A stretch of DNA of 64,000 nucleotides, from NCBI GenBank assembly GCA_001770775.1, contig MESA01000031.1, positions 5,676-69,675 of the forward strand, given 5' to 3'. The position numbers and the translations under genes are program-made. The notes under the pieces were generated by a model. That model was given only the letters and a program-made list of their open reading frames with translations. It ran no database searches and was not told the DNA's origin. This DNA is from Burkholderiales bacterium RIFCSPHIGHO2_12_FULL_63_20 (lineage in GTDB: Bacteria > Pseudomonadota > Gammaproteobacteria > Burkholderiales > Burkholderiaceae_C). This document shows, in pieces, positions 52,883-63,762 of this stretch (position 1 is its first letter; each line of letters starts with the position of its first letter).

Positions 52883-55180
52883 ATGACCATGTTCAACAAA
52901 GTCACCAAGACCTTCCAATGGGGCAAGCACACCGTCACGATGGAGACGGGTGAAATCGCCCGCCAAGCCACCGGCGCCGTGCTGGTCGACATCGAAGGCA
53001 CCGTCGTGCTGGCCACCGTCGTGTGCGCCAAGGTCGCCAAGGCTGGCCAGGACTTCTTCCCTCTGACCGTCGACTACATCGAGAAGACCTACGCTGCCGG
53101 CAAGATCCCGGGCAGCTTCTTCAAGCGCGAAGCCAAGCCTTCCGAGCTGGAAACGCTGACCTCGCGTCTGATCGACCGTCCCATCCGCCCCCTGTTCCCC
53201 GAAGGCTTCTTCAACGAAGTGCAGTTGGTCATCCACGTGGTGTCGCTGAACCCTGAAGTCTCGGCCGACATCGCCGCCATGATCGCCTCCAGCGCCGCGC
53301 TGTCGATCTCGGGTATCCCGTTCAACGGCCCCATCGGTGCCGCTCGCGTGGGTTACATCAACGGCGAATACGTGCTGAACCCCAGCATCGCAGAGCTGAC
53401 CAACTCCAAGATGGACCTGATCGTGGCCGGCACCGAAACCGCCGTGCTGATGGTCGAGTCCGAAGCCGACCAGCTGTCGGAAGACGTCATGCTGGGTGGT
53501 GTCGTGTTCGGTCACGAACAAGGCAACATCGCCATCAACGCCATCCATGATCTGGTGCGCGACGCTGGCAAGCCGTCCTGGGACTGGCTGCCGCCCGCCA
53601 AGGACGAAGGCTTCATCGCCAAGGTCAACGCTCTGGCCGAAGACAAGCTGCGCGCTGCTTACCAGATCCGCTCCAAGCAAGCCCGTACGCACGCCTGCCG
53701 TGCCGCCTACGCTGAAGTCAAGACGGCACTGAGCGAAGAGGGCATCGCCTTTGACGGCGTCAAGGTCGAAGGCCTGCTGTTCGACATCGAAGCCAAGATC
53801 GTGCGTGACCAGATCCTGGCCGGTGAGCCCCGCATCGACGGCCGCGACACCCGCACCGTGCGCCCCATCGAGATCCGCACCGGCGTGCTGCCCCGCGTGC
53901 ACGGTTCGGCCCTGTTCACCCGTGGTGAAACCCAGGCGCTGGTCGTGGCCACGCTCGGCACCGAACAAGACGCACAGCGCATCGACGCCCTGACCGGCGA
54001 CTTCCGCGACTCCTTCCTGTTCCACTACAACATGCCTCCGTTCGCCACTGGCGAAACCGGCCGTGTGGGCACCCCCAAGCGTCGCGAAATCGGCCACGGC
54101 CGTCTGGCCAAGCGCGCCCTGGTGCCGCTGCTGCCTCCGAAGGACGAGTTCGCCTACACCGTGCGCGTCGTCTCCGAAATCACCGAGTCCAACGGCTCCT
54201 CGTCGATGGCTTCGGTCTGCGGCGGCTGCCTGGCCATGATGGATGCTGGTGTCCCGATGAAGGCCCACGTGGCCGGCATCGCCATGGGCCTGATCAAGGA
54301 AGGCAACAAGTTCGCCGTCCTGACCGACATCCTGGGTGACGAAGATCACCTGGGTGACATGGACTTCAAGGTGGCCGGCACCACCGGCGGCATCACCGCC
54401 CTGCAGATGGACATCAAGATCCAGGGCATCACCAAGGAAATCATGCAGGTGGCACTGGCTCAGGCCAAGGAAGCCCGTCTGCACATCCTGGGCAAGATGG
54501 TCGAAGCCATGTCGGGCGCCAACACAGAAGTCTCGGAGTTCGCGCCTCGCCTGTACACCCTCAAGATCAACCCCGAGAAGATCCGTGACGTGATCGGCAA
54601 GGGCGGCGCCACCATCCGTGGCCTGTGTGAAGAAACCGGTTGCCAGATCAACATCGGCGAAGATGGTGTCATCACCATCGCCTCGACCGACGCTGAAAAG
54701 GCCGACTTCGCCATCAAGCGCATCAACGAGATCACGGCCGAAGTCGAAATCGGCAAGACCTACGAAGGCGCTGTCACCAAGCTGTTTGACTTCGGCGCCC
54801 TGGTCAACCTGATGCCTGGCAAGGACGGCCTGCTGCACATCAGCCAGATCGCCCACGAGCGCGTCGAGAACGTCTCCGACTACCTGACCGAAGGCCAGAT
54901 CGTCAAGGTCAAGGTTCTGGAGACCGACGAAAAGGGCCGCGTCAAGCTGTCCATGAAGGCGCTGATAGAGCGTCCGGAAGGCATGCCTGAGCGTGAAGAG
55001 CGTGGCGACCGTGGCTCGCGTGGCGACCGTGGTCCCCGTGGTGATCGTGGCGACCGCGGTGACCGTGGCGATCGCGCTCCCCGCGGTGATCGCGCTGACC
55101 GTGCGCCCCGTGCCGAGCAGCAACCTGCCGAGCAAGGCGAGGGCGGTGCCGCTCAGGAACAGCAACAACAGCAGCAATGA
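52883..55180 (+). CDS. pnp: Polyribonucleotide nucleotidyltransferase (PNPase)
   Basis: 765 residues. Two RNase PH domains flank a helical linker, with active-site blocks including [19 protein letters not shown] and [21 protein letters not shown] domain ([15 protein letters not shown], about 560) and an S1 domain (about 620-695) follow. Phosphorolytic 3'-5' RNA decay is the known role. Beyond the S1 domain is a 69-residue tail (from residue 697) made largely of Arg-Gly-Asp repeats and ending in polyglutamine. Its stop overlaps tpiA by 4 bp. Confidence 0.97.
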   Translation: MTMFNKVTKTFQWGKHTVTMETGEIARQATGAVLVDIEGTVVLATVVCAKVAKAGQDFFPLTVDYIEKTYAAGKIPGSFFKREAKPSELETLTSRLIDRPIRPLFPEGFFNEVQLVIHVVSLNPEVSADIAAMIASSAALSISGIPFNGPIGAARVGYINGEYVLNPSIAELTNSKMDLIVAGTETAVLMVESEADQLSEDVMLGGVVFGHEQGNIAINAIHDLVRDAGKPSWDWLPPAKDEGFIAKVNALAEDKLRAAYQIRSKQARTHACRAAYAEVKTALSEEGIAFDGVKVEGLLFDIEAKIVRDQILAGEPRIDGRDTRTVRPIEIRTGVLPRVHGSALFTRGETQALVVATLGTEQDAQRIDALTGDFRDSFLFHYNMPPFATGETGRVGTPKRREIGHGRLAKRALVPLLPPKDEFAYTVRVVSEITESNGSSSMASVCGGCLAMMDAGVPMKAHVAGIAMGLIKEGNKFAVLTDILGDEDHLGDMDFKVAGTTGGITALQMDIKIQGITKEIMQVALAQAKEARLHILGKMVEAMSGANTEVSEFAPRLYTLKINPEKIRDVIGKGGATIRGLCEETGCQINIGEDGVITIASTDAEKADFAIKRINEITAEVEIGKTYEGAVTKLFDFGALVNLMPGKDGLLHISQIAHERVENVSDYLTEGQIVKVKVLETDEKGRVKLSMKALIERPEGMPEREERGDRGSRGDRGPRGDRGDRGDRGDRAPRGDRADRAPRAEQQPAEQGEGGAAQEQQQQQQ

Positions 55181-55932
55181 GCGTCATGAAGAAACTGGTC
55201 GTTGGCAACTGGAAGATGCACGGTAGCCGTGCCTTCAATGCAGAGCTGATTCAGGGTCTTCTGGTGGCCGATCTGGCCACCACAGCGCCCCATGCGGATG
55301 TGGCTGTGTGCCCGCCCTTCGTGTTTCTGGCGGACGTGGCCGATGCCCTGCAGGGCAGCGCCATTGCCGTCGGCACACAAGACATCTCGGCGCAGACCCA
55401 GGGTGCGTACACCGGTGAAGTCGCGGGTCCCATGATCCGTGAGTTCGGTGCCACGTACGCCATCGTGGGTCACTCCGAGCGTCGCAGCTACCACGCTGAA
55501 AGCGACCAGCTGGTCGCCGACAAGGCCAAGGCGGCCCTGTCGCACGGTCTGGTGCCCATCGTGTGTGTCGGCGAAACGCTGGCCGAGCGTGAGGCCGATC
55601 AGACCGAGGCCGTGGTCGGACGGCAACTGCAGGCGGTCATCGACACCCTGGGTGAGGACATCACCCGGGTGGTCGTGGCCTATGAGCCTGTCTGGGCCAT
55701 CGGCACGGGCAAGACTGCATCGCCCGCTCAGGCTCAAGCCGTGCACGCTAGCTTGCGTGCGCAGCTGGCCAAGGCCACTTCCAAGGCGGCGGACATCCCG
55801 CTGCTGTACGGCGGCAGCGTCAAGCCCGACAACGCGGTCGAGCTGTTCTCGCAGCCCGACATCAACGGGGGCCTCATTGGCGGTGCAGCTCTCAAGGCGG
55901 CCGACTTTGCGGCCATCGCTCGCGCAGCCTGA
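55177..55932 (+). CDS. tpiA: Triose-phosphate isomerase
   Basis: 251 residues. It carries [12 protein letters not shown] (Asn and Lys of the active site), AIVGHSERR (His), the catalytic Glu in [15 protein letters not shown], and the phosphate-gripping GGSVKPDN. It overlaps pnp by 4 bp. An internal ATG at 55186 is an equally possible start and gives the more typical N-terminus. Confidence 0.97.
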   Translation: MSVMKKLVVGNWKMHGSRAFNAELIQGLLVADLATTAPHADVAVCPPFVFLADVADALQGSAIAVGTQDISAQTQGAYTGEVAGPMIREFGATYAIVGHSERRSYHAESDQLVADKAKAALSHGLVPIVCVGETLAEREADQTEAVVGRQLQAVIDTLGEDITRVVVAYEPVWAIGTGKTASPAQAQAVHASLRAQLAKATSKAADIPLLYGGSVKPDNAVELFSQPDINGGLIGGAALKAADFAAIARAA

Positions 55933-55970
55933 CCTGGCCGCGCGACAAGACTGATTCAGGAGTTTCTTTC

Positions 55971-56324
55971 ATGCAACAAACGTTGATGACTGTGGTGCTG
56001 TTGCTGCAGGTGATCTCGGCCCTGACCATGATTGGTCTGGTGCTGGTGCAACACGGCAAGGGTGCCGACATGGGTGCCTCGTTCGGCACCGGTGCGTCGG
56101 GCAGCTTGTTCGGCGCCACCGGCAGTGCCAACTTTCTTTCCCGCTCGACGGCGGTGGCGGCCACGATCTTCTTCGTGGCCACCCTCGCGTTGGCGTACTT
56201 TGGCAACCTGCGTGGTGCGTCGTCGCAAGGCGCCAGCATCCTGGAGCAGGCCGCCTCGGCGCCTGCGGCAGCTTCGGCTCCTGTTGCGCCTGCATCGGGT
56301 GCTGCGCTGATTCCGTCGAAGTGA
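55971..56324 (+). CDS. secG: Preprotein translocase subunit SecG
   Basis: 117 residues with two membrane segments (about 5-25 and 55-72). The linking LVLVQHGKGADMGASFGTGASGSLFG is typical of SecG and the C-terminal tail is Ala-rich. It follows tpiA by 38 bp and precedes tRNA-Leu, the same order as seen in many proteobacteria. Confidence 0.96.
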   Translation: MQQTLMTVVLLLQVISALTMIGLVLVQHGKGADMGASFGTGASGSLFGATGSANFLSRSTAVAATIFFVATLALAYFGNLRGASSQGASILEQAASAPAAASAPVAPASGAALIPSK

Positions 56325-56354
56325 TGAAACTGATGTCCTCTAGTGGGGCATCGG

Positions 56355-56383
56355 TTCAACAAGCCGATTTTTCGGTTTAGAAT
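56355..56383 (+). promoter_or_regulatory. Candidate promoter of tRNA-Leu
   Basis: TTCAAC (56355-56360), a 17-bp spacer and TAGAAT (56378-56383), about 70 bp before the mature tRNA. It matches the sigma-70 consensus only moderately. Confidence 0.45.
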
Positions 56384-56451
56384 GTGAGTCTTCGGTGAGC
56401 CAGCCTCATGCAAGCCGAAGCAAACAACGAGCGAATCCAAAAGATTCAATC

Positions 56452-56536
56452 GCCGACGTGGTGAAATTGGTAGACACGCTATCTTGAGGGGGTAGTGGCG
56501 AAAGCTGTGCGAGTTCGAGTCTCGCCGTCGGCACCA
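56452..56536 (+). tRNA. tRNA-Leu (anticodon GAG)
   Basis: An 85-nt class II tRNA including an encoded CCA. The acceptor arms are GCCGACG and CGTCGGC with discriminator A. The D arm holds GGTAGACACGC, the anticodon loop TTGAGGG has GAG, the long variable arm is TGGCGAAAGCTG, and the T arm holds GTTCGAGTC. Its position after secG equals that of leuU in E. coli. Confidence 0.97.
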
Positions 56537-56660
56537 TAAGATTTCTAAACGAGTCTTTGCGCCCCCTATGATCAGCAACGGTAACGCTTTTCCAGCTGGT
56601 CAAATGGCGGTGGCACTTGCCCTCACAGGCATGTGTCCATGGCGTGAAACGCTCTGGTGG

Positions 56661-56724
56661 GCGCGCTTTGGTTGATGTCAGTCAGGATCCTCCTGATGGT
56701 CATGATGCCGGGCGCGCTTTTCTT
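56661..56724 (+). terminator. Possible compound terminator after tRNA-Leu
   Basis: Two GCGCGC blocks (56661-56666 and 56712-56717) can pair around an inner palindrome TCAGGA-TCC-TCCTGA (56682-56696) and are followed by TTTTCTTTT. It would separate the tRNA transcript from nuo. The pairing with a long interior is only moderately convincing. The rest of 56537-56774 shows no gene. Confidence 0.4.
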
Positions 56725-56774
56725 TTGTCCGTGTGGTCCAATCACACAATTTGTTCCATCTGAGGCCCCACATC

Positions 56775-57137
56775 ATGATGAACATTGAGCAGTACCTGCC
56801 GGTCATCCTTTTCATTCTGGTTGGCGTTGGCGTTGGTGTCGCCCCCCAATTGCTGGGCTTTTTGCTCGGCCCTCGTCGCCCTGACGAGGCAAAGAACTCC
56901 CCCTACGAATGCGGCTTCGAAGCTTTCGAAGACGCCCGGATGAAGTTCGATGTGCGCTACTACCTGGTCGCCATCCTCTTCATCTTGTTTGACCTGGAAA
57001 TCGCGTTCCTGTTCCCTTGGGCTGTGGCGCTCAAGGAAGTGGGTATGACAGGCTTCCTGACCGTCATGCTCTTTCTGGGCATCCTGGTCGTGGGCTTCGT
57101 CTACGAATGGAAGAAGGGTGCGCTCGACTGGGAGTGA
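56775..57137 (+). CDS. nuoA: NADH-quinone oxidoreductase subunit A
   Basis: 120 residues with three membrane segments and the signature [22 protein letters not shown]. First gene of the complex I operon. Tandem ATG codons (56775 and 56778) make the start ambiguous by one residue, with GAGG at 56762-56765 as the only ribosome site. Membrane arm, near the quinone site. Confidence 0.97.
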   Translation: MMNIEQYLPVILFILVGVGVGVAPQLLGFLLGPRRPDEAKNSPYECGFEAFEDARMKFDVRYYLVAILFILFDLEIAFLFPWAVALKEVGMTGFLTVMLFLGILVVGFVYEWKKGALDWE

Positions 57138-57182
57138 TCCCGTCTTGCCCGTCCCCTACAGGAATCTGAAGAGGTAATACAC

Positions 57183-57659
57183 ATGGGTATCGAAGGCGTC
57201 TTCAAAGAGGGCTTCATCACCACGTCGGCCGACACGCTGATCAACTGGTCCAAGACCGGTTCACTGTGGCCGATGACGTTTGGTCTGGCCTGTTGCGCGG
57301 TCGAGATGATGCACGCCGGTGCGGCGCGCTACGACATCGACCGCTTTGGCATGTTGTTCCGCCCCAGCCCCCGTCAGTCCGACCTGATGATCGTGGCCGG
57401 CACGCTGTGCAACAAGATGGCGCCCGCGCTGCGCAAGGTGTACGACCAGATGGCCGAGCCCCGTTGGGTGCTGTCCATGGGCTCGTGTGCCAACGGCGGT
57501 GGCTACTACCACTACAGCTACTCGGTGGTGCGCGGCTGTGACCGCATCGTGCCGGTGGACGTGTATGTGCCCGGTTGCCCCCCGACGGCTGAAGCGCTGC
57601 TCTACGGCATCCTGCAACTGCAGGCCAAGATCCGCCGCGAAAACACCATTGCCCGCTGA
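57183..57659 (+). CDS. nuoB: NADH-quinone oxidoreductase subunit B
   Basis: 158 residues. It binds the N2 [4Fe-4S] cluster through the tandem cysteines in [11 protein letters not shown] in [10 protein letters not shown] and C in VPGCPPTAE. Connecting (Q) module of complex I. It lies 45 bp after nuoA. Confidence 0.98.
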   Translation: MGIEGVFKEGFITTSADTLINWSKTGSLWPMTFGLACCAVEMMHAGAARYDIDRFGMLFRPSPRQSDLMIVAGTLCNKMAPALRKVYDQMAEPRWVLSMGSCANGGGYYHYSYSVVRGCDRIVPVDVYVPGCPPTAEALLYGILQLQAKIRRENTIAR

Positions 57660-57673
57660 TCAGGAGCCATTGC

Positions 57674-58285
57674 ATGAGCCAGAAACTCGCCACCCTGCAA
57701 GCTGCCCTGGAACGCATCCTCGGTGACAAGATCAAGCGCCTGGACAACATCAAGGGTGAACTGACCCTGACCGTGTCCGCCGCTGACTACCACGCCATCT
57801 GCCAGACCCTGCGCGATCACGCCGAACTGAAGTTCGAGCAGCTGATGGACCTGTGCGGTATGGATTACTCGGCCTACAAAGACGGCGGCCCTAGCATCTA
57901 TGCCGATGGGCCGCGTTTTTGCGCCGTCACCCATCTGCTGTCTGTTAGCAAGAACTGGCGCTTGCGCCTGAAGGCGTTTGCCCCCGACGACGACTTCCCG
58001 GTGCTGGCCTCCATCACCGATCTGTGGAGCAGCGCCAACTGGTTCGAGCGTGAGGCCTTTGACCTCTACGGCATCATCTTCGACGGTCACAACGACCTGC
58101 GCCGCATCCTGACGGACTACGGCTTCATCGGCCATCCTTTCCGCAAGGACTTCCCGACGACCGGCTACGTGGAAATGACCTACGACGAAGCGCAAAAGCG
58201 CGTGGTCTACCAGCCCGTCACCATCGAGCCGCGCGAGATCACCCCGCGCATCATCCGCGAAGACAACTACGGTGGTCTCCACTGA
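57674..58285 (+). CDS. nuoC: NADH-quinone oxidoreductase subunit C
   Basis: 203 residues, the 30-kDa subunit, separate from NuoD (they are fused in E. coli). The signature is [30 protein letters not shown], seen here in consecutive blocks. It lies 14 bp after nuoB and 17 bp before nuoD. Confidence 0.97.
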   Translation: MSQKLATLQAALERILGDKIKRLDNIKGELTLTVSAADYHAICQTLRDHAELKFEQLMDLCGMDYSAYKDGGPSIYADGPRFCAVTHLLSVSKNWRLRLKAFAPDDDFPVLASITDLWSSANWFEREAFDLYGIIFDGHNDLRRILTDYGFIGHPFRKDFPTTGYVEMTYDEAQKRVVYQPVTIEPREITPRIIREDNYGGLH

Positions 58286-58302
58286 TGCACAAGGCCTGAG
58301 TC

Positions 58303-59556
58303 ATGTCAGAAATCAAGAACTACACCCTGAACTTCGGTCCGCAGCACCCGGCCGCGCACGGCGTGCTGCGTCTGATCCTCGAGTTGGACGGCGAAGTCAT
58401 CCAGCGTGCTGACCCGCACATTGGTCTGCTGCACCGCGCCACCGAGAAGCTGGCCGAATCCAAGACCTTCATCCAGTCGCTGCCCTACATGGACCGCCTG
58501 GATTACGTCTCGATGATGTGCAACGAGCACGCCTACTGCCTGGCCATCGAAAAGATGATGGGCATCGAGGTGCCGGTCCGTGCGCAGTACATCCGCGTGA
58601 TGTTCGCCGAGATCACCCGCGTTCTGAACCACCTCTTGTGGCTGGGCGCCCACGGTTTCGACTGTGGTGCCATGAACATCCTGATCTACTGCTTCCGCGA
58701 GCGTGAAGACCTCTTCGACATGTACGAAGCGGTGTCGGGTGCGCGCATGCACGCGGCCTACTTCCGTCCGGGTGGCGTGTACCGCGATCTGCCGGACACC
58801 ATGCCGCAGTACAAGGTCAGCAAGATCAAGAACGCCAAGACGATCGCTCGCATGAACGAGAACCGTCAGGGCTCGTTGCTGGACTTCATCGACGACTTCA
58901 CGCAGCGTTTCCCGAAGATGGTCGACGAGTACGAGACCTTGCTGACAGATAACCGCATCTGGAAGCAGCGTACCGTGGGCATCGGCGTCGTGACGCCCGA
59001 GCGTGCCATGCAGATGGGCCTGACCGGCGCGATGCTGCGCGGCTCCGGCGTCGTGTGGGACCTGCGCAAGCACCAGCCCTACGACGTCTACGACAAGCTC
59101 GACTTCGACATTCCCGTTGGCACCAATGGCGACTGCTATGACCGCTACGTGGTCCGCGTCGAAGAGCTGCGTCAGTCCAACCGCATCATCAAGCAGTGCG
59201 TGGACTGGCTGCGTGCCAACCCGGGTCCGGTCATCACCGACAACCACAAGGTGGCGCCGCCGTCGCGCGTCGAGATGAAGACCTCGATGGAACAGCTGAT
59301 CCACCACTTCAAGCTGTTCACCGAAGGCTTCCACGTGCCCGAAGGCGAAGCCTACGCCGCCGTTGAACACCCCAAGGGTGAGTTCGGCATCTACCTGGCT
59401 TCCGACGGTGCCAACAAGCCGTACCGCCTGAAGATCCGCGCCCCCGGCTTCCCGCACCTGGCCGCCCTCGACGAAATGTCCCGTGGCCACATGCTGGCCG
59501 ACGCCGTGGCCATCATCGGCACGATGGACATCGTGTTCGGTGAAATCGACCGCTAA
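58303..59556 (+). CDS. nuoD: NADH-quinone oxidoreductase subunit D
   Basis: 417 residues, the 49-kDa subunit lining the quinone cavity. It contains [14 protein letters not shown] (with the quinone-pocket His), the EKMMG region and GEIDR at the C-terminus. A long antisense frame opposite it is a composition artefact. Confidence 0.98.
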   Translation: MSEIKNYTLNFGPQHPAAHGVLRLILELDGEVIQRADPHIGLLHRATEKLAESKTFIQSLPYMDRLDYVSMMCNEHAYCLAIEKMMGIEVPVRAQYIRVMFAEITRVLNHLLWLGAHGFDCGAMNILIYCFREREDLFDMYEAVSGARMHAAYFRPGGVYRDLPDTMPQYKVSKIKNAKTIARMNENRQGSLLDFIDDFTQRFPKMVDEYETLLTDNRIWKQRTVGIGVVTPERAMQMGLTGAMLRGSGVVWDLRKHQPYDVYDKLDFDIPVGTNGDCYDRYVVRVEELRQSNRIIKQCVDWLRANPGPVITDNHKVAPPSRVEMKTSMEQLIHHFKLFTEGFHVPEGEAYAAVEHPKGEFGIYLASDGANKPYRLKIRAPGFPHLAALDEMSRGHMLADAVAIIGTMDIVFGEIDR

Positions 59557-60057
59557 GTGACCGAGCAAATCATGCTGAGCGAACAAACCAAAGCGCGCTT
59601 CGACCGCGAAATCGCCAAGTACCCGGCTGACCAGCGTCAGTCGGCGGTCATGGCCTGTCTGTCCATCATCCAGCAGGAACGAGGCTGGGTCTCCCCTGAG
59701 GCCGAGCAGGCCATCGCCGATCACATCGGCATGCCGGCCATTGCCGTGCATGAGGTGACCACGTTCTACAACATGTACAACCAAAAGCCCGTGGGCAAGT
59801 ACAAGTTGAACGTGTGCACAAACCTGCCTTGCCAGTTGCGCGACGGCCAGAAGGCCCTGCAATACCTGTGCGACAAGCTGGGTGTGGAAGACGGCGGCAC
59901 CACGGCCGACGGCCTGTTCACCGTCTCGCACTGCGAGTGTCTGGGCGCCTGCGCCGATGCACCCGTGGCCTTGGTGAATGACCGCCAGATGGTCAGCTAC
60001 ATGAGCAACGACAAGCTCGACGAGCTGGTCGACGCGCTCAAGGCTCAGGCCAAGTGA
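59557..60057 (+). CDS. nuoE: NADH-quinone oxidoreductase subunit E
   Basis: 166 residues. The thioredoxin-like fold carries the [2Fe-2S] cluster N1a through CTNLPCQL and CECLGAC. GTG at 59557 follows the nuoD stop directly. ATG at 59572 (MLSEQTKARF) is an alternative five codons later. Neither has a strong ribosome site, and coupling to nuoD is likely. Confidence 0.95.
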   Translation: MTEQIMLSEQTKARFDREIAKYPADQRQSAVMACLSIIQQERGWVSPEAEQAIADHIGMPAIAVHEVTTFYNMYNQKPVGKYKLNVCTNLPCQLRDGQKALQYLCDKLGVEDGGTTADGLFTVSHCECLGACADAPVALVNDRQMVSYMSNDKLDELVDALKAQAK

Positions 60058-60069
60058 GGGTGAGACAAG

Positions 60070-61413
60070 ATGCTTGACCTTTCCAAATTCCAGGCGACCG
60101 GCAAGGAAACCGTTTTCCACGGCCGCCACATCGAACCGCAGATCTACGCTGGCATTGACGGCAGCAACTGGGGCCTGAAGGACTACGAGTCGCGCGGCGG
60201 TTACGCGGCGCTGCGCAAGATCCTCGGCAAGGACGGCGGCGAAGGCATGACCCAAGATCAGGTCATTGCCGAAGTCAAGGCCTCTTCGCTGCGTGGTCGT
60301 GGCGGTGCCGGCTTCCCGACCGGTCTGAAGTGGAGCTTCATGCCCCGCACCTTCCCGGGCCAGAAGTACCTCGTCTGCAACTCCGACGAAGGCGAACCTG
60401 GTACGGCCAAGGACCGCGAGATCCTGCGCTTCAACCCGCACACCGTCATCGAAGGAATGGTCATTGCGGCTTACGCGATGGGCATCACCGTGGGCTACAA
60501 CTACATCCACGGCGAGATCTTCGAAGCCTACGAGCGCTTTGAAGCCGCCCTCGAAGAAGCCCGTGCCGCAGGCTACCTGGGCAACAACATCATGGGCAGC
60601 GACTTCAGCTTCCAGCTGCATGCGCACCATGGTTTCGGCGCCTACATCTGCGGTGAAGAAACCGCGCTGCTGGAATCGCTGGAAGGCAAGAAGGGGCAGC
60701 CCCGCTTCAAGCCGCCATTCCCGGCCAGCTTCGGTCTGTACGGCAAGCCGACCACCATCAACAACACCGAAACCTTTGCGGCCGTTCCCTGGATCATCCG
60801 CAACGGTGGCGAGGCCTTCCTGGCGGTGGGCAAGCCCAACGCCGGCGGCACCAAGCTGTTCACCATCAGTGGTGACGTCGAGTTGCCTGGCAACTATGAA
60901 ATCCCGCTGGGCACACCGTTCTCCAAGCTGCTGGAGCTCGCCGGTGGCGTGCGCGGTGGCAAGAAGCTCAAGGCTGTGATCCCCGGCGGCTCGTCGTCGC
61001 CCGTGATCCCGGGTCACATCATGATGGACGTGACGATGGACTACGACGCCATCGCCAAGGCCGGCTCCATGCTCGGTTCGGGCGCCGTCATCGTGATGGA
61101 CGAAACCCGCTGCATGGTCAAGGCCCTGCAACGTCTGTCCTACTTCTACATGCACGAGTCCTGCGGCCAGTGCACCCCTTGCCGCGAAGGCACGGGCTGG
61201 CTGTGGCGCATGGTCGATCGCATCGAAACCGGCCGTGGTCGTCCGGAAGACATCGACTTGCTGGACAACGTGGCCGAGAACATCCAGGGTCGCACGATTT
61301 GCGCCCTGGGCGACGCCGCTGCCATGCCGGTGCGCGCCTTCATCAAGCACTACCGCGATGAATTCGTGCACCACATCGAACACAAGACCTGTACGGTCCC
61401 TGCCTACCTCTGA
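60070..61413 (+). CDS. nuoF: NADH-quinone oxidoreductase subunit F
   Basis: 447 residues. It binds NADH and FMN ([27 protein letters not shown]) and the N3 [4Fe-4S] cluster ([12 protein letters not shown] and a later Cys in [10 protein letters not shown]). Electron entry module of complex I. Confidence 0.98.
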   Translation: MLDLSKFQATGKETVFHGRHIEPQIYAGIDGSNWGLKDYESRGGYAALRKILGKDGGEGMTQDQVIAEVKASSLRGRGGAGFPTGLKWSFMPRTFPGQKYLVCNSDEGEPGTAKDREILRFNPHTVIEGMVIAAYAMGITVGYNYIHGEIFEAYERFEAALEEARAAGYLGNNIMGSDFSFQLHAHHGFGAYICGEETALLESLEGKKGQPRFKPPFPASFGLYGKPTTINNTETFAAVPWIIRNGGEAFLAVGKPNAGGTKLFTISGDVELPGNYEIPLGTPFSKLLELAGGVRGGKKLKAVIPGGSSSPVIPGHIMMDVTMDYDAIAKAGSMLGSGAVIVMDETRCMVKALQRLSYFYMHESCGQCTPCREGTGWLWRMVDRIETGRGRPEDIDLLDNVAENIQGRTICALGDAAAMPVRAFIKHYRDEFVHHIEHKTCTVPAYL

Positions 61414-61427
61414 TCGGCGCGACACCC

Positions 61428-63743
61428 ATGGTTGAAATCGAAATCGACGGACAGAAAGTCCAGTGCCAGGAAGGGAGCGTGGTCATGCACGCTGCCGAGA
61501 AAGCTGGCACCTACATCCCGCATTTTTGCTACCACAAGAAGCTCTCCATCGCGGCGAACTGCCGGATGTGCTTGGTGGACATCGAAAAGGCGCCCAAGCC
61601 CATGCCTGCCTGCGCCACGCCCGTGACGCAAGGCATGATCGTGCGCACCAAGAGCGAGAAGGCCATCAAGGCTCAGCAGAGCGTGATGGAGTTCTTGCTC
61701 ATCAACCACCCGCTCGATTGCCCGATCTGTGACCAGGGTGGCGAGTGCCAGCTGCAGGACTTGGCTGTGGGCTACGGTGGCAGTGCTTCTCGCTACAACG
61801 AAGAAAAGCGCGTGGTCTTCCACAAGGAAGTCGGTCCGCTGATCTCGATGGAAGAGATGAGCCGCTGCATCCAGTGCACCCGCTGCGTGCGTTTCGGCCA
61901 GGAAGTGGCCGGCGTCATGGAGCTGGGCATGGTCAACCGTGGCGAGCACTCCGAAATCGAAACCTTCGTCGGTCAGACGGTGGACTCCGAGCTGTCGGGC
62001 AACATGATCGACCTGTGCCCGGTCGGTGCCCTGACCAGCAAGCCCTTCCGCTACAGCGCCCGCACCTGGGAGCTGTCGCGTCGCAAGAGCGTGAGCCCGC
62101 ACGATTCCACCGGTGCCAACCTGATCGTTCAGGTCAAGAACGGCCAGGTGCTGCGTGTCGTGCCGCTCGAGAACGAAGACGTCAACGAATGCTGGATCGC
62201 CGACCGCGATCGTTTCAGCTACGAAGCCCTCAACAGCGACCAGCGCATCACCAAGCCCATGCTCAAGCAGGGTGGTGAGTGGCGTGAAGTGGACTGGACG
62301 ACCGCGCTGGAATACGTGGCCCAAGGCCTGAAGTGCATCAGCAAGGAACAAGGCGCGAACACCATCGGCGCGCTGGCCACCGAGCACAGCACCGTCGAAG
62401 AGCTGTACCTGCTGGCGCAGCTGATGCGTGGCCTGGGCTCCGACAACGTCGACACCCGCCTGCGTCAGGCTGACTTTGCCACCGGCGCTGGTGCACGCTG
62501 GCTGGGCCAGCCGATTGCCGAGCTGTCCACAATGGACCGCGCGCTGGTTGTCGGCTCTTTCCTGCGCAAGGATCACCCGCTGTTTGCCGCGCGTCTGCGT
62601 CAGGCCACCAAGCGCGGCGCCAAGATCTCCGCCATCGGCGGCGTGAACGACGACTGGCTGCTGCCGATCGCCAACCGCGTGACCGTGGCACCGAGCGCCT
62701 GGGTGCAAGCCCTGGCCGACGTGGCTGCCGCTGTGGCCGCCGAGAAGGGCGTGAGCGCCCCGGTCGCTGGCAACGCTACCGATGCCGCCAAGGCGATCGC
62801 TGCTTCGCTGCTGTCTGGCCAACGTGCTGCCGTGCTGCTGGGCAATGCCGCCGTGCAACACCCGCAAGCCTCGTCGTTGCAGGCCCTGGGCCAGTGGATC
62901 GCCGAGCAGACCGGCGCCAAGCTGGGCTTCTTCGGTGAGTCGGCCAACTCGGTCGGCGCGCAACTGGTGGGTGCCCAGCCGCAACAAGGTGGCCTGAACG
63001 CTGGCCAGATGCTGGCTGGCAAGGGCCTCAAGGGCATGCTGCTGCTGGGCGTCGAGCCTGAGTTCGATGCCGCCAACCCCGCCGCTGCCATGGCTGCGGT
63101 GCAGGGCGCTGAAATGGTCGTGTCGCTGTCGTCGTTCAAGACCTCGGCGATGGACTACGCAGACTGCATTTTGCCGATTGCCGCCTTTGCCGAAACTTCG
63201 GGCACCTTCGTGAACGCCGAAGGTCGCGTGCAGAGCTTCCACGGTTCGGTCAAGCCGCAAGGCGATGCCCGTCCGGCCTGGAAGGTGCTGCGCGTGCTGG
63301 GCACGATGTTGGGTGTGGCCGGCTTTGGCTTTGAAACCTCGGAAGAGGTCAAGGCCGCCGCCCTGGGCGACCTCGTGGCACTGCCGACCAAGCTGAACAA
63401 CGCCACCTCGGCTGCCATCATCCTCGGTGCTTCGACCGGTGGTCTGGAGCGTCTGGCCGATGTGCCCATCTACAGTGCCGACGCCCTGGTGCGCCGCGCC
63501 CCGGCGCTGCAGGCCACGGCCGATGCCAAGGGCCCGGTGGCCAGCCTGCCGCAAGCCTTGTGGGCCGAGTTGGGTCTGTCGCAAGGCGCGCAAGTCAAGG
63601 TGACCCAAGACGGCGCCTCGGCGGTGCTGCCTGCGGTCCTGGATGCCAGCCTGCCCGCCAACGTCGTGCGTGTGCCGGCTGCCACCGTGGCCACCGCCAC
63701 CCTGGGTGCTTCCTTCGGCGCCATCCGCGTCGAAAAAGCCTGA
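61428..63743 (+). CDS. nuoG: NADH-quinone oxidoreductase subunit G
   Basis: 771 residues. The N-terminal ferredoxin-type [2Fe-2S] site (CYHKKLSIAANCRMCLVD) is followed by the His-Cys ligand set HPLDCPICDQGGECQLQD and the CIQCTRCVRFGQE cluster. A long molybdopterin-oxidoreductase-like domain follows without bound cofactor. Its distal part is Ala-rich. It lies 14 bp after nuoF. Confidence 0.97.
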   Translation: MVEIEIDGQKVQCQEGSVVMHAAEKAGTYIPHFCYHKKLSIAANCRMCLVDIEKAPKPMPACATPVTQGMIVRTKSEKAIKAQQSVMEFLLINHPLDCPICDQGGECQLQDLAVGYGGSASRYNEEKRVVFHKEVGPLISMEEMSRCIQCTRCVRFGQEVAGVMELGMVNRGEHSEIETFVGQTVDSELSGNMIDLCPVGALTSKPFRYSARTWELSRRKSVSPHDSTGANLIVQVKNGQVLRVVPLENEDVNECWIADRDRFSYEALNSDQRITKPMLKQGGEWREVDWTTALEYVAQGLKCISKEQGANTIGALATEHSTVEELYLLAQLMRGLGSDNVDTRLRQADFATGAGARWLGQPIAELSTMDRALVVGSFLRKDHPLFAARLRQATKRGAKISAIGGVNDDWLLPIANRVTVAPSAWVQALADVAAAVAAEKGVSAPVAGNATDAAKAIAASLLSGQRAAVLLGNAAVQHPQASSLQALGQWIAEQTGAKLGFFGESANSVGAQLVGAQPQQGGLNAGQMLAGKGLKGMLLLGVEPEFDAANPAAAMAAVQGAEMVVSLSSFKTSAMDYADCILPIAAFAETSGTFVNAEGRVQSFHGSVKPQGDARPAWKVLRVLGTMLGVAGFGFETSEEVKAAALGDLVALPTKLNNATSAAIILGASTGGLERLADVPIYSADALVRRAPALQATADAKGPVASLPQALWAELGLSQGAQVKVTQDGASAVLPAVLDASLPANVVRVPAATVATATLGASFGAIRVEKA

Positions 63744-63762
63744 AGGGTAGGGGAGACAACAG

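Noticed and set aside
55000-55110. Short tandem repeats considered as a CRISPR-like or minisatellite array
   Set aside because: The repeats are in frame within pnp and encode an Arg-Gly-Asp tail. There are no spacers, and unit spacing follows codons.
56659-56720. 11-nt direct repeat GGGCGCGCTTT beside tRNA-Leu, considered as an attachment site or integration scar
   Set aside because: The repeats lie downstream of, not within, the tRNA 3' end. There is no tRNA fragment duplication and no integrase. A hairpin reading is simpler.
58306-61425. A 1039-codon minus-strand open frame opposite nuoD, nuoE and nuoF
   Set aside because: The same artefact: it mirrors three conserved complex I genes and has no recognisable domain or ribosome site.
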